Translations under genes and position numbers: made by a program | Shown here: one piece after another, positions 55,836-63,305 of the stretch | Layout of the letters: every line of letters begins with the position of its first letter | Numbering within the stretch: the stretch's first letter is position 1 | Notes under the pieces: generated by a model | Told to the model about the DNA's origin: nothing | Seen by the model: the letters and a program-made list of their open reading frames with translations, nothing else | The model's database searches: none | Source: Archangium sp. | GTDB lineage: Bacteria; Myxococcota; Myxococcia; Myxococcales; Myxococcaceae | Assembly (NCBI GenBank): GCA_030681645.1 | Contig: JAUXRX010000057.1 | Location: 310,001 to 374,000 of the forward strand | Direction of reading: 5' to 3' | Length of the DNA: 64,000 nucleotides

Positions 55836-56969
55836 TCAGGCCAGCGTGAGAGGGAGGGCCTTGAGCCCCTCCTCGAAGGGGACGACCTCGATCGCGCCGA
55901 AGCGGTAGCGCTTGCTACCGCCGTAGAAGAGGTGGCACTTCGCCTGGGGGTAATCGCCGCAGAACAGCCGCAGCCCCGCGAGCTCCGTCTCGCGGAAGAG
56001 AGAGGATCGCGTCACCTCGAAGGCGTGCAGCCCCCGCTCGCCGTAGAGCACGAAGTCCACCTCGGCGCCGTCCGGGGTTCGCCAGTACGAGAGGTCGTAG
56101 CCCAGCCCGGCGTTGGCGCTCTCGGCGCGCAGCGACTGCATCAACAGCGTCTCGATCGCTGCGCCATCGACCTCCGTGTCCGCGTCGAGCGGCCCCTTCG
56201 GCCGCAGCGCACGCCAGGTCCCCGCGTCGAAGAAGTAGAACTTCGGGTGGCTCACCAGCTTGCGTTTCGCCTTGCGCGTGAACACCGGCAGGCGCACCGC
56301 CAGCAGCAGATCCTCGATCAGGTCGAAGTGGTTCTCGACCGTCTTGCGGTTGATGCCGCAGTCCGCCGCGACCGACACCATGTTGAGCACCTGCCCCTGC
56401 GACAGCGACGCCGCCTCGAGGAACCGGCTGAAGCTGGCGAGGTTGCGCACCAGCGCCTCTTGCTGCACCTCTTCACGCAGATAGGTGCCCACGTAGCCGC
56501 GCAGGTATTCCTTCGGGTCTCCTTCCATCCACACCGTGGGCAGGAGCCCGTAGCGGATGGCGTGCTTGAGGTCGAATCGAGCCCCCAACTCGGTGGCGGT
56601 GAAGGGGTGCATCGCCAACGTGCGCGCCCGGCCCGCGAGCAGGTTGGCCCCGGAGCGCTTGAGCTTCCGGGCGCTCGAGCCGGTCAACACGAAGCGAAAC
56701 CTGCGGCTCTCGATGAGGCGATGCACCTCGTCGAGCAGGCCGGGCAGCTTCTGCACCTCGTCGATGATGATGGTGGTCGCACCGTGCCCGTCGGCCAGCG
56801 CCTCGAGCCGATCCGCGTGTCCTGCCAGCTCGCTGAACGTCGATTCCTTGAGCAGATCGACCCGCAGCGCCTTCGGGAGCGCCTTGCTCACCCACGTCGA
56901 CTTCCCCGTCCCGCGCGGGCCAAAGAGGAAGCTGCTCCCGCCGGGGAGCTTCAGCGTTCTGGCAATCAC
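55836..56969 (-). CDS. AAA ATPase with DUF4143 domain
   Basis: A 377-residue protein. FLFGPRGTGKSTWV (Walker A) is near residue 15, TTIIIDEVQKLPGLLDEVHRL (Walker B) near 85, and RFVLTGSSARKLKR follows, the layout of the AAA_14/DUF4143 family. The C-terminal part (about 190-377) has a helix-turn-helix-like GINRKTVENHFDLIEDLLL and a PD-(D/E)xK-like core (DGAEVDFVLYGERGLHAFEVT). Members are widespread, mobile, and of unknown function. The GTG start abuts a palindrome with an overlapping promoter, so the mRNA may be leaderless or nearly so. The neighbours do not suggest a partner. Confidence 0.88.
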   Translation of the reverse strand: MIARTLKLPGGSSFLFGPRGTGKSTWVSKALPKALRVDLLKESTFSELAGHADRLEALADGHGATTIIIDEVQKLPGLLDEVHRLIESRRFRFVLTGSSARKLKRSGANLLAGRARTLAMHPFTATELGARFDLKHAIRYGLLPTVWMEGDPKEYLRGYVGTYLREEVQQEALVRNLASFSRFLEAASLSQGQVLNMVSVAADCGINRKTVENHFDLIEDLLLAVRLPVFTRKAKRKLVSHPKFYFFDAGTWRALRPKGPLDADTEVDGAAIETLLMQSLRAESANAGLGYDLSYWRTPDGAEVDFVLYGERGLHAFEVTRSSLFRETELAGLRLFCGDYPQAKCHLFYGGSKRYRFGAIEVVPFEEGLKALPLTLA

Positions 56970-56998
56970 GTTGCCTTTTTATGCCTGAAAAAGGCAAC
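56970..56998. promoter_or_regulatory. Palindromic operator/promoter of the DUF4143 ATPase gene
   Basis: Perfect 11-base arms GTTGCCTTTTT and AAAAAGGCAAC with a seven-base spacer, immediately before the GTG start. On the minus strand, TTGCCT and CATAAA could be -35/-10-like elements. A third GTTGCC lies at 57002-57007. Autoregulation is a reasonable inference. Confidence 0.5.
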
Positions 56999-57044
56999 TG
57001 TGTTGCCATATCGTTGAGGCCCCGGCCCGCGCTAGGGTCTCGTG

Positions 57045-57170
57045 ATGCTTTCCCTGATGCTCACCCTCGTGCTGAGCGCGGAGCCCGTGCTCGTGGTCGC
57101 GCCCTTCGACGCGCACAGCGACGACGCGGCCGACGCCAACCTCGGCCGGGAGCGGCTGGCCCAACTGTGA
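57045..57170 (+). pseudogene. Truncated exported-protein start (FlgO/TolB-like N-terminus)
   Basis: A 41-codon frame: signal peptide MLSLMLTLVLSAEP, then VLVVAPFDAHSDDAADANLG. That is how FlgO- or TolB-like envelope proteins begin (hydrophobic strand, PFD, then LG-x-x-LA), but the frame stops at once. It overlaps the GTG of rsmE by four bases (GTGA). It is probably a gene start left by a deletion, though it may still supply the translation of rsmE. No ribosome binding site of its own is strong. Confidence 0.5.
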
Positions 57171-57889
57171 ACCTGCTGCTGCTCCACCCGAACGAAGTCG
57201 ACGAGGCCTCCATCGCGCGCCTCTCGGGGCGCCGCCTCGAGCACGCACGAGAGGTGTTGCGGGTGCAGGCCGGGCAGACCCTCAAGGTCGGCATTCTCGG
57301 TGGCCTCATGGGCACGGCCGAGGTGCTCTCGCAGGACGCGCAGGCGCTGGTGCTGAAGGTGAGCGCCACCGAGCCGCCGCCCCCCCGCGCGGGCGTGTCT
57401 CTGGTGCTCGCGGTGCCGCGGCCCAAGGCCCTCAAGCGCGTCATCCCCGCGGTGGCGTCGCTGGGCGTCGATCGGGTGGTGCTGGTGAACGCGGCGCGCG
57501 TCGAGAAGAGCTACTTCGACTCGAAGGTGCTGGCCCGGGAGTTCCTCGATGGGCTGGTGGAGCTCGGCCTCGAGCAGGCCTGCGACACCCTTCGCCCCAC
57601 GCTGGAGATCCGCGAGCGGCTCAAGCCCTTCGTGGAAGACGAGCTGGCGACCTGGGCGCCGCGCGACTCGGTGCGCCTGGTGCCCCACCCCACCGCGACC
57701 ACCCCGCTGCGCCCCGTGCCCGCGTCCACTCACGTGGTGCTGGCCATCGGTCCCGATGGGGGCTGGGTGCCCTTCGAGGTGGAGCTGTTCTCGAAGCACG
57801 GCTTCCAACCGGTCTCGCTCGGCCGCCGGGTGTTGCGAGGGGAAGTCGCCGTGCCGGCAGTGCTCGGGGCGGTGCGCGCGGCGACGTGA
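57167..57889 (+). CDS. rsmE: 16S rRNA m3U1498 methyltransferase RsmE
   Basis: A 240-residue SPOUT-class enzyme that methylates N3 of U1498 in 16S rRNA using SAM. An N-terminal PUA-like part (to about 70, with RRLEHAREVLRVQAGQTLKV) precedes the SPOUT knot: LVLAVPRPKALKRVIPAVAS, VVLVNAARVEKSYFDSKVL, and the SAM-binding IGPDGGWVPFEVELF and VSLGRRVLRGEVAVPAVL. The length matches the family. The GTG at 57167 is the only start fitting the conserved N-terminus (NLLLLHPNEVDE); it overlaps the stop of the short fragment upstream. Confidence 0.93.
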   Translation: MNLLLLHPNEVDEASIARLSGRRLEHAREVLRVQAGQTLKVGILGGLMGTAEVLSQDAQALVLKVSATEPPPPRAGVSLVLAVPRPKALKRVIPAVASLGVDRVVLVNAARVEKSYFDSKVLAREFLDGLVELGLEQACDTLRPTLEIRERLKPFVEDELATWAPRDSVRLVPHPTATTPLRPVPASTHVVLAIGPDGGWVPFEVELFSKHGFQPVSLGRRVLRGEVAVPAVLGAVRAAT

Positions 57890-57930
57890 CTGTGGGAGAT
57901 TGCCGCAACCGACCGGGAGCGAGCGACGGT

Positions 57931-58831
57931 ATGGCGACGAAGGGCAAGGCACTGCTGACCGAGGCGCTGCGGCTGCTCGCGGCAGGAGAGAGGGAGTCCG
58001 CCCTGCTCGCGCTGCTGGGCGTGTGGAAAGATCTCGTTGCAGTGCAACCGCGCACCCGAGTCGAAGCCCTCGGCACGCGAACGGGAACTGCTGAAGAACT
58101 ACGGCCGGGCGTGGCTCGGCCCGCTCGACTCCGGCATCCGCAAGCAGGGGCTGGTGTACCGGCGGGGCTTCCCCGCCGAAGCCCGGGAATGCGCGAGCGA
58201 GGAGCAGCAAGCCGATCCGGCGTGGGCGACCGTCGAGGCGCTCGAGCTCGACGTGCTCACCTGGGGTGACCGCGCCGTCGCGTTCGTCGAGCGCCTCGAC
58301 GCGCTCGAGCGGCTCTTCATGCGGGCAGAAGACGCGGTGCTGCTGCGCCAGGTGAAGCCCCGCCTGGGGGTGCTGGGCCTCAGGCATGTCAGCGCTGCAG
58401 AGCTGGAGGTGGTGCTCGCGAGCCCGTGCTTCCCCGCCCTGAAGCAGCTCGACCTCGACCTGGGCGGCAAGGGCTTCGCGGCCCTCTCGAAGCACCCCGG
58501 GTGGAAGCGCGTCGAGCGGCTGCGGCTCACCCACTGGTCGATCGGCGAGCTGCCCGCCTTCCGCGGCGCGGTGCCGGCCCTCGAGGTCGTCGACCGCGGC
58601 GGCCTGTCGGACGACCACAACGGCTGGTGCCTCGCATTCTCGGGCCCCCGCCTGGAACGCCTGCACCTCCGCTGCACCGGTCAGAAGCCGAACACCAGCT
58701 GGGTCCAGCGGGCGCTGCGCACGCTGCCGAACCAGTTCCTCGAGGTGCTGACTGCAGACGAGAACGTGCCGCTGAGGGGCCTGGAGTTGTCCGGCGAGCT
58801 CACCCGGCTGCGGATGCGCGCCGCGACCTGA
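57931..58831 (+). pseudogene. Remnant of a myxobacterial TIGR02996-type gene, internal deletion
   Basis: The start (57931) reads MATKGKALLTEALRLLAAGE, a typical opening for these proteins, but the frame goes wrong after about 33 codons at GVWKD. The other frame, from about 58027, continues GKISLQCNRAPESKPSARER, ELLKNYGRAWLGPLDSG and VYRRGFPAEARECA, the middle block of the family, and then a leucine-rich C-terminal half to 58831. The missing middle shows that a deletion, not just a single-base shift, joined the two pieces. The second part lacks a start with a ribosome binding site. Probably not functional. Confidence 0.65.
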
Positions 58832-58853
58832 CGGAGTATCAAGCGGACTTGCC

Positions 58854-60287
58854 ATGACGTTCCTCAAAGACAGCAAGCCCCCGGCGGTCAAAGAGACAGT
58901 CAACCCGCCGGCGCTGCTCGAGTTCATGATGAAGGACTGGAAGCCCCAGTCCGGCGCGCTGCCGAAGTCGCACCGTCACGCGAAGGCGTTCCGCGAGCGC
59001 CGCGCGAAGCTCGGCAAGCTCTTCCCCGGCGACGTCCTGGTGATTCCCACCGGGCACGAGCAGGTGCGCGCCAACGACACGCACTTCCGCTTCCGCGCAG
59101 GCAGCGACTTCTTCTGGCTCACCGGCAACCTCGAGCCCGACTGCGTGCTGGTGATGGTACCGAGCGCCACTGGCCACGACGCGCACCTGTTCGTCGAGCC
59201 CAACCCCGGCCGCACCAGCGAGACGTTCTACACCGACCGGAAGAAGGGCGAGCTCTGGGTGGGCCCGCGCTTCGGCGTGGTGCAGAGCTGCGCGCACTTC
59301 GACGTCGAGTTCGCGCACGGCCTGCCCGAGCTGCCGAAGTTCCTCGAGAAGTACCCGCTCTCGCGCGTGCTGCGGGGGCTGTCGCCGTCCGTCGACGCGC
59401 TGAGGATGCCCTCGCACGAGCGGCCGGCCGACAAGGAACTGGCCGTCGCGCTCGGTGAGCTGCACCTCTGCAAGGATGCCATTGAGGTAGCGGAGCTGAA
59501 GAAGGTGATCGCCTCCACGAAGCGCGGCTTCGAAGACGTGATCCGCTCGCTGGGCAAGGCGAAGAGCGAGCGCGAGATCGAGGGGCACTTCACCTTCCGC
59601 GCGCGGCTCGAGGGCAACGACGTCGGCTACGGCACCATCGCGGCCTCGGGCGCGCACGCGTGCATCCTCCACTGGACGCACAACGACGGCGCGCTGCGGA
59701 AGCAGGACCTGCTGCTGCTCGACGCCGGGGTCGAAGGCCACGCGCTGTACACCGCCGACATCACGCGCACCCTGCCGATCAGCGGGAAATTCTCGAAGGA
59801 GCAGCGCGAGATCTACGAGCTCGTCTGGGCCGCGCAGCAGGCCGCCTTCGAGGCGGTGAAGCCGGGCAACGACTTCATGGAACCCAACCGCCGCGCCATG
59901 CGCGTGCTCGCCGAGGGCCTGGTGAAGCTGGGCATTCTCCAGGTGAGCGCCGAGGTGGCGCTGGAAGACCAGAAGCAGTTCTACAAGCGGTACTCGCTCC
60001 ACAACGTGAGCCACATGCTGGGCCTCGACGTGCACGACTGCGCGAAGGCGCGGCAGGAGGTCTACCGCTACGGCCCGCTGCAGCCGGGCATGGTGCTCAC
60101 CGTCGAGCCGGGCCTCTACTTCCAGGAAGACGACCTCACCGTCCCGAAGAAGTACCGGGGCATCGGCGTGCGCATCGAAGACGACCTGCTCGTCACCGCG
60201 AAGGGGTTCCAGAACCTCTCGAAGGACATCCCTTCCGAGGCGGCCGCGGTGGAGAAGTGGATGAAGTCGGCACGAGGGAAGCGGTAG
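58854..60287 (+). CDS. pepP: Xaa-Pro aminopeptidase P (M24 family)
   Basis: A 477-residue cytoplasmic metallopeptidase that removes an N-terminal residue before proline. The N-terminal aminopeptidase P domain has RFRAGSDFFWLTGNLEPD. The pita-bread catalytic domain has dinuclear metal ligands in LLLLDAG (Asp about 289), YTADITRT (Asp about 301), SHMLGLDVHD (His about 387), TVEPGLYF (Glu about 416) and RIEDDLLV (Glu about 441). The length is normal. The ATG at 58854 is near the preceding pseudogene end. It is the first gene before a toxin-antitoxin pair that starts nine bases after its stop. Confidence 0.93.
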   Translation: MTFLKDSKPPAVKETVNPPALLEFMMKDWKPQSGALPKSHRHAKAFRERRAKLGKLFPGDVLVIPTGHEQVRANDTHFRFRAGSDFFWLTGNLEPDCVLVMVPSATGHDAHLFVEPNPGRTSETFYTDRKKGELWVGPRFGVVQSCAHFDVEFAHGLPELPKFLEKYPLSRVLRGLSPSVDALRMPSHERPADKELAVALGELHLCKDAIEVAELKKVIASTKRGFEDVIRSLGKAKSEREIEGHFTFRARLEGNDVGYGTIAASGAHACILHWTHNDGALRKQDLLLLDAGVEGHALYTADITRTLPISGKFSKEQREIYELVWAAQQAAFEAVKPGNDFMEPNRRAMRVLAEGLVKLGILQVSAEVALEDQKQFYKRYSLHNVSHMLGLDVHDCAKARQEVYRYGPLQPGMVLTVEPGLYFQEDDLTVPKKYRGIGVRIEDDLLVTAKGFQNLSKDIPSEAAAVEKWMKSARGKR

Positions 60288-60296
60288 TATCCTGGT

Positions 60297-60557
60297 ATGA
60301 CTGCGAAACGAGTCCGCCGGAAGCGCGCCGAGAGCGCCTATCGAAAGCTCGCGGTGTCGGTGCCGACGAAGTTCGTCGAAGCCGTCGAGAGCGAAGTGCG
60401 GGCCCGCCACGCCGCTTCGGTCAGCGCGTTCATCTCCGCGGCCGTCGAGGAGAAGCTCGAGCGCGATCGCCTGCAGGAGGCGCTCGATGAGGTGTGGGCC
60501 AGGAAGCCGATGACGAAGAGGGAACAGGCGTGGGCCGACAAGCTCCTCCGGGCCTGA
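60297..60557 (+). CDS. Antitoxin-like small protein (VapB/RHH type)
   Basis: An 86-residue basic protein with an N-terminal strand-turn-helix region (KLAVSVPTKFVEAVESEVRARH) and an ASVSAFISAAVEEKLERDRLQEALD helix block read here as ASVSAFISAAVEEKLERDR, typical of ribbon-helix-helix antitoxins. The C-terminal part should bind the toxin. It precedes and overlaps a PIN-domain gene by 28 bases. Such antitoxins bind and neutralise the toxin and usually repress their own operon. The start ATG comes nine bases after the aminopeptidase gene; no strong ribosome binding site is visible, so the pair may be expressed with that gene. Confidence 0.75.
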   Translation: MTAKRVRRKRAESAYRKLAVSVPTKFVEAVESEVRARHAASVSAFISAAVEEKLERDRLQEALDEVWARKPMTKREQAWADKLLRA

Positions 60558-60925
60558 CCTTCGACAGCGGCGCGTTGATCGCTTTCGAGGCCCGGGACCG
60601 TCGCGTCAACACGCTGGTCCAGCGGGCTCGGGACCTTGGCCGGCAGATCGTCATCCCCTCGGGGGTGTTGGCCCAGGTCTGGCGACAGCGCGGACCGCGG
60701 CAAGCGCGACTGGCGATCCTGCTCGGCGCCAGGATGGTCAAGGTGGAGGACCTGACGCGGAACCGAGCCCAGTCAGCCGGCGAGCTCTGCGGCCGCAGCG
60801 GCACCTCGGACATCGTGGACGCGTCCGTCGTCGTGGCTGCGTGGTCGAACGGCCGCATCGTCGTCACGAGTGATCCCGACGACCTCCGCCACCTCGATCC
60901 AACGCTGACGATCATCGCCGTCTGA
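60530..60925 (+). CDS. PIN-domain ribonuclease toxin (VapC-like)
   Basis: A 131-residue protein with the PIN-domain acidic residues: TFDSGALIAFEARDRR (Asp 12), GRSGTSDIVDASVVVAAW (two Asp around 94-98), and a late VVTSDPDDLRHL. PIN toxins cleave RNA, often tRNA or rRNA. The GTG at 60530 has AGAGGGAA upstream and lies inside the antitoxin gene, so the two are translationally coupled. The overlap of 28 bases is unusual but fits vapBC-type pairs. Base composition is like the neighbours. Confidence 0.8.
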   Translation: MGRQAPPGLTFDSGALIAFEARDRRVNTLVQRARDLGRQIVIPSGVLAQVWRQRGPRQARLAILLGARMVKVEDLTRNRAQSAGELCGRSGTSDIVDASVVVAAWSNGRIVVTSDPDDLRHLDPTLTIIAV

Positions 60926-60930
60926 CTGCG

Positions 60931-60973
60931 CCCCTCACCCCAGCCCTCTCCCCGCTGCGCAGGGAGAGGGAGA
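60931..60973. repeat. Dispersed CCCTCACCCC-type palindromic repeat, copy 4
   Basis: CCCCTCACCCCAGCCCTCTC ... GCAGGGAGAGGGAGA, between the convergent 3' ends of the PIN toxin and the DUF2914 gene. Nearly identical to copy 1 (18541-18581). Confidence 0.8.
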
Positions 60974-60981
60974 CCACGAGT

Positions 60982-62127
60982 TCAGTCGACCTCGGTCTCG
61001 GTCTCCGGCGGCGTGCCCTCTTCGTAGGTGAACGTCTTCCGGCCGATCTCCCGATCGTCCATCGTGAGCACGCGAACGCGGTACTTCCCCGGCTTGCTCA
61101 TCGTGGAGTTGCCGTAGGTCCGGAAACCCTCCTCGCCCCCGCCGGACACGCCCGTCTCGAACGGGTTGCCCCGCTGGGTCCACCCCTTGTCGGGATCGTC
61201 GTAGTCCCAGGCGAAGCGCACCCGGTCGTGGAACTTCGCGGGCGCGAAGATGCGCACGAAGGCGAAGGGCTTCGAGCCGACGGCATCGACGTACGTGTCG
61301 CTCTGCTTGAGCCAGAACTGCCACGCGGGCGCCGGCTGGAACGTGAGCGAGTAGTGGCGATGGCCCTGGGCGTCCTTCACGGGCGTGACCTGCGAGTAGA
61401 TGCCGATGTGCTTGATCGAGAGCGGCACCGGGGGGATCGCGCCCAGCAGGTACAGGCTCAGCAGCGTCCCCTGCAGCGCCAGCCCCGGCGCCACCGCGCG
61501 CTCGATCGTCCAGTTCGGATCATGGGTGAAGCGCGCGAAGAACTTCCACAGCCCGAACGTGCCCGCGCAGCCGAACGCGACCGAGAGCACGTATTGCCAG
61601 CTGTGCAGGCTGCCCCACAGCACCGGCAGCAGGTACGCGAGGTAGCTCGTCATCGAGAACGACAGCAGCATCACGCGCACGATCGGCCCCTGCGCCCGGA
61701 AGCGCGGCAGCTCGTTGGCGATGATCAGCACCGACAACCCGATCAGGAAGAGGAACGCCAGGACCCCGGACGACGCGCGGAAATAGAAGACCATGAACGC
61801 GTTGAGCAGCGTCCCCAGGAAGAAGTGCATCACCCAGAGGCGATAGCCGGCGATCTTGCCGAGGAACCCTTCGGGCTCCCTGCCCGCCACGTGCAGCCGG
61901 TGGTCCCAGAAGATCAGCGCCGCGCTGAGCACCAGGTAGAGGCCCTGGTGGACCAGGAGCGGCTTGCTGTCGATGCGGTGCAGCAGCACCACGTCGAAGA
62001 GGAAGCCCGCGAAGAAGAAGCTCACCTCGAACGCGATGTGGTTGCGCTCTTTGAAGGCCTTGAAGCGCGCGGAGACCCCAGCGGGAGGCGGTGCAGGCGG
62101 TGACGGAGCAGCTGCGTCGGCGCTCAT
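60982..62127 (-). CDS. DUF2914 multi-pass membrane protein
   Basis: A 381-residue inner-membrane protein. After a Pro/Ala-rich cytoplasmic start there are about eight membrane segments (from about 35 to 235, including VSFFFAGFLFDVVLLHRI, VMHFFLGTLLNAFMVFYF, LSVAFGCAGTFGLWKFF). The C-terminal part (about 250-381) is a beta-rich DUF2914 domain (FAFVRIFAPAKFHDRVRFAW, GKYRVRVLTMDDREIGRKTF), likely periplasmic. Function is unknown. It follows the grxD gene by 15 bases on the same strand and may be co-transcribed with the yqgE-bolA-grxD group. Its 3' end meets the toxin across the palindromic repeat. Confidence 0.8.
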   Translation of the reverse strand: MSADAAAPSPPAPPPAGVSARFKAFKERNHIAFEVSFFFAGFLFDVVLLHRIDSKPLLVHQGLYLVLSAALIFWDHRLHVAGREPEGFLGKIAGYRLWVMHFFLGTLLNAFMVFYFRASSGVLAFLFLIGLSVLIIANELPRFRAQGPIVRVMLLSFSMTSYLAYLLPVLWGSLHSWQYVLSVAFGCAGTFGLWKFFARFTHDPNWTIERAVAPGLALQGTLLSLYLLGAIPPVPLSIKHIGIYSQVTPVKDAQGHRHYSLTFQPAPAWQFWLKQSDTYVDAVGSKPFAFVRIFAPAKFHDRVRFAWDYDDPDKGWTQRGNPFETGVSGGGEEGFRTYGNSTMSKPGKYRVRVLTMDDREIGRKTFTYEEGTPPETETEVD

Positions 62128-62142
62128 GCCCCGCGTTCTACT

Positions 62143-62466
62143 TCAGGTTCCCTTGACCAGGGCTTCCAGTTCGCCGCGCTGCGCGAGCTCGTTGACGATG
62201 TCGCTGCCGCCCACGAACTGCCCGCGAATGTAGACCTGCGGAATGGTCGGCCAGTTCGAGTACGCCTTGATGCCCTCGCGGACCTCGGGGTCGGCGAGCA
62301 CGTCGACCGAGTGCACCGGGCCGAACGGCTTGAGCAGCTCCAGCGCGCGCGCCGAGAAGCCGCAGCGGGGGAAGAGCTGGTTGCCCTTCATGTAGAGCAC
62401 CACCGGGTGCGCCTTGATCTCTTCGTCGAAGCGGGCCTTGAGCGTGTCGGAGATGGGGGTCGTCAT
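62143..62466 (-). CDS. grxD: Monothiol glutaredoxin Grx4/GrxD
   Basis: A 107-residue monothiol glutaredoxin with the CGFS active site (FPRCGFSARALELL) that binds a [2Fe-2S] cluster and works with BolA. The glutathione-binding block appears as NWPTIPQVYIRGQFVGGSDIV. The start at 62466 overlaps the bolA stop by four bases (ATGA), so the pair is translationally coupled. GrxD-BolA complexes regulate iron-sulfur trafficking in known systems. The length is normal. Confidence 0.93.
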   Translation of the reverse strand: MTTPISDTLKARFDEEIKAHPVVLYMKGNQLFPRCGFSARALELLKPFGPVHSVDVLADPEVREGIKAYSNWPTIPQVYIRGQFVGGSDIVNELAQRGELEALVKGT

Positions 62467-62720
62467 TTCTTCACCTGTTGGGCCCATTGCTCGGGCGTGT
62501 ACGTCTTGAGGGCGAGCGCGTGGAGCTCACCGGTGGCCAGCACGTCTTTCAAGGGCGCGTAGACCAGTTGATGCGCGCGCACCATCGGCATGCCGGCGAA
62601 CTGCGCGCTCACCACCCGCGCCTCGAAGTGATCGTTCGTGCCCGTGGTGTCGACCACCTCGACCTGGGCGCCCGGCAACGCGCTCAGCACCCGCTCTTTG
62701 ATCCACTCTGGACTCAGCAT
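62463..62720 (-). CDS. bolA: BolA-family protein
   Basis: An 85-residue BolA. VEVVDTTGTNDHFEARVVSA carries the family's N-terminal strand, and MPMVRAHQLVYAPLKD the loop with the conserved histidine. HALALKTYTPEQW is the end pattern. BolA partners monothiol glutaredoxins in iron-sulfur cluster handling, and its gene lies next to grxD with overlapping start. The start overlaps the yqgE stop by one base (TGATG). Confidence 0.92.
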   Translation of the reverse strand: MLSPEWIKERVLSALPGAQVEVVDTTGTNDHFEARVVSAQFAGMPMVRAHQLVYAPLKDVLATGELHALALKTYTPEQWAQQVKK

Positions 62721-63265
62721 CAGTTCACTCCGCCCGAGGGGACCAGCCAGCCGGGATCGATGCCCATGCTCTTAATCGTGTGCTCCCAGATCTGCTTGGG
62801 ATCATCACGCAGCACCGCCTGCGGGTTCGCCTCGGTGAACAGCCAGCTGCCCTGCTTCATCTCGAGCTCGATCTGCCCCGGCCCCCAGCCGGCGTAGCCC
62901 AGGCAGAAGCGCACGCTGGCCGACTCGTCGAGCAGCAGCGGCGTGAGCGCGTCGCTGGTCACCGAGAGGTAGAGCCCGGGGAAGACCTCGTTGCGCTCTT
63001 CGATGTGCTTCGAGTCGTGCAGCACGAAGCCGCGGTAGGGCTCGACCGGGCCTCCGTGGAAGAGCGCGTCGTCGCAGCGGGACGTGGCGACCTTGATCTC
63101 CTGGCTGCGCGCGAGATCACGAAAGGTCAGCGGCGCGGTGCGGTTGATCACCAGGCCCATCGACCCCGATTCCGAGTGCTCGATCATCAGCACCACGGCC
63201 TTCTCGAAGTTCGAGTCGAGTAACTGCGGCATTGCGATCAAGAACCCGGGGGCGAGCGACTTCAC
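62720..63265 (-). CDS. yqgE: YqgE/AlgH-family protein
   Basis: A 181-residue protein of the YqgE/AlgH family (DUF179), function unclear. The core pattern KSLAPGFLIAMPQLLDSNFE starts the protein, then VVLMIEHSESGSMGLVINR, LFHGGPVEPYRGFVLHD and RFCLGYAGWGPGQIELEM. I chose GTG at 63265 because it gives the usual N-terminus; upstream in-frame sequence does not look coding. It heads the coupled yqgE-bolA-grxD operon and is divergent from the quinone oxidoreductase gene, 40 bases away. Confidence 0.9.
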   Translation of the reverse strand: MKSLAPGFLIAMPQLLDSNFEKAVVLMIEHSESGSMGLVINRTAPLTFRDLARSQEIKVATSRCDDALFHGGPVEPYRGFVLHDSKHIEERNEVFPGLYLSVTSDALTPLLLDESASVRFCLGYAGWGPGQIELEMKQGSWLFTEANPQAVLRDDPKQIWEHTIKSMGIDPGWLVPSGGVN

Positions 63266-63305
63266 GGATCGAGCATAAACAAGAGACGGCGAGTATGGAG
63301 CGCCC

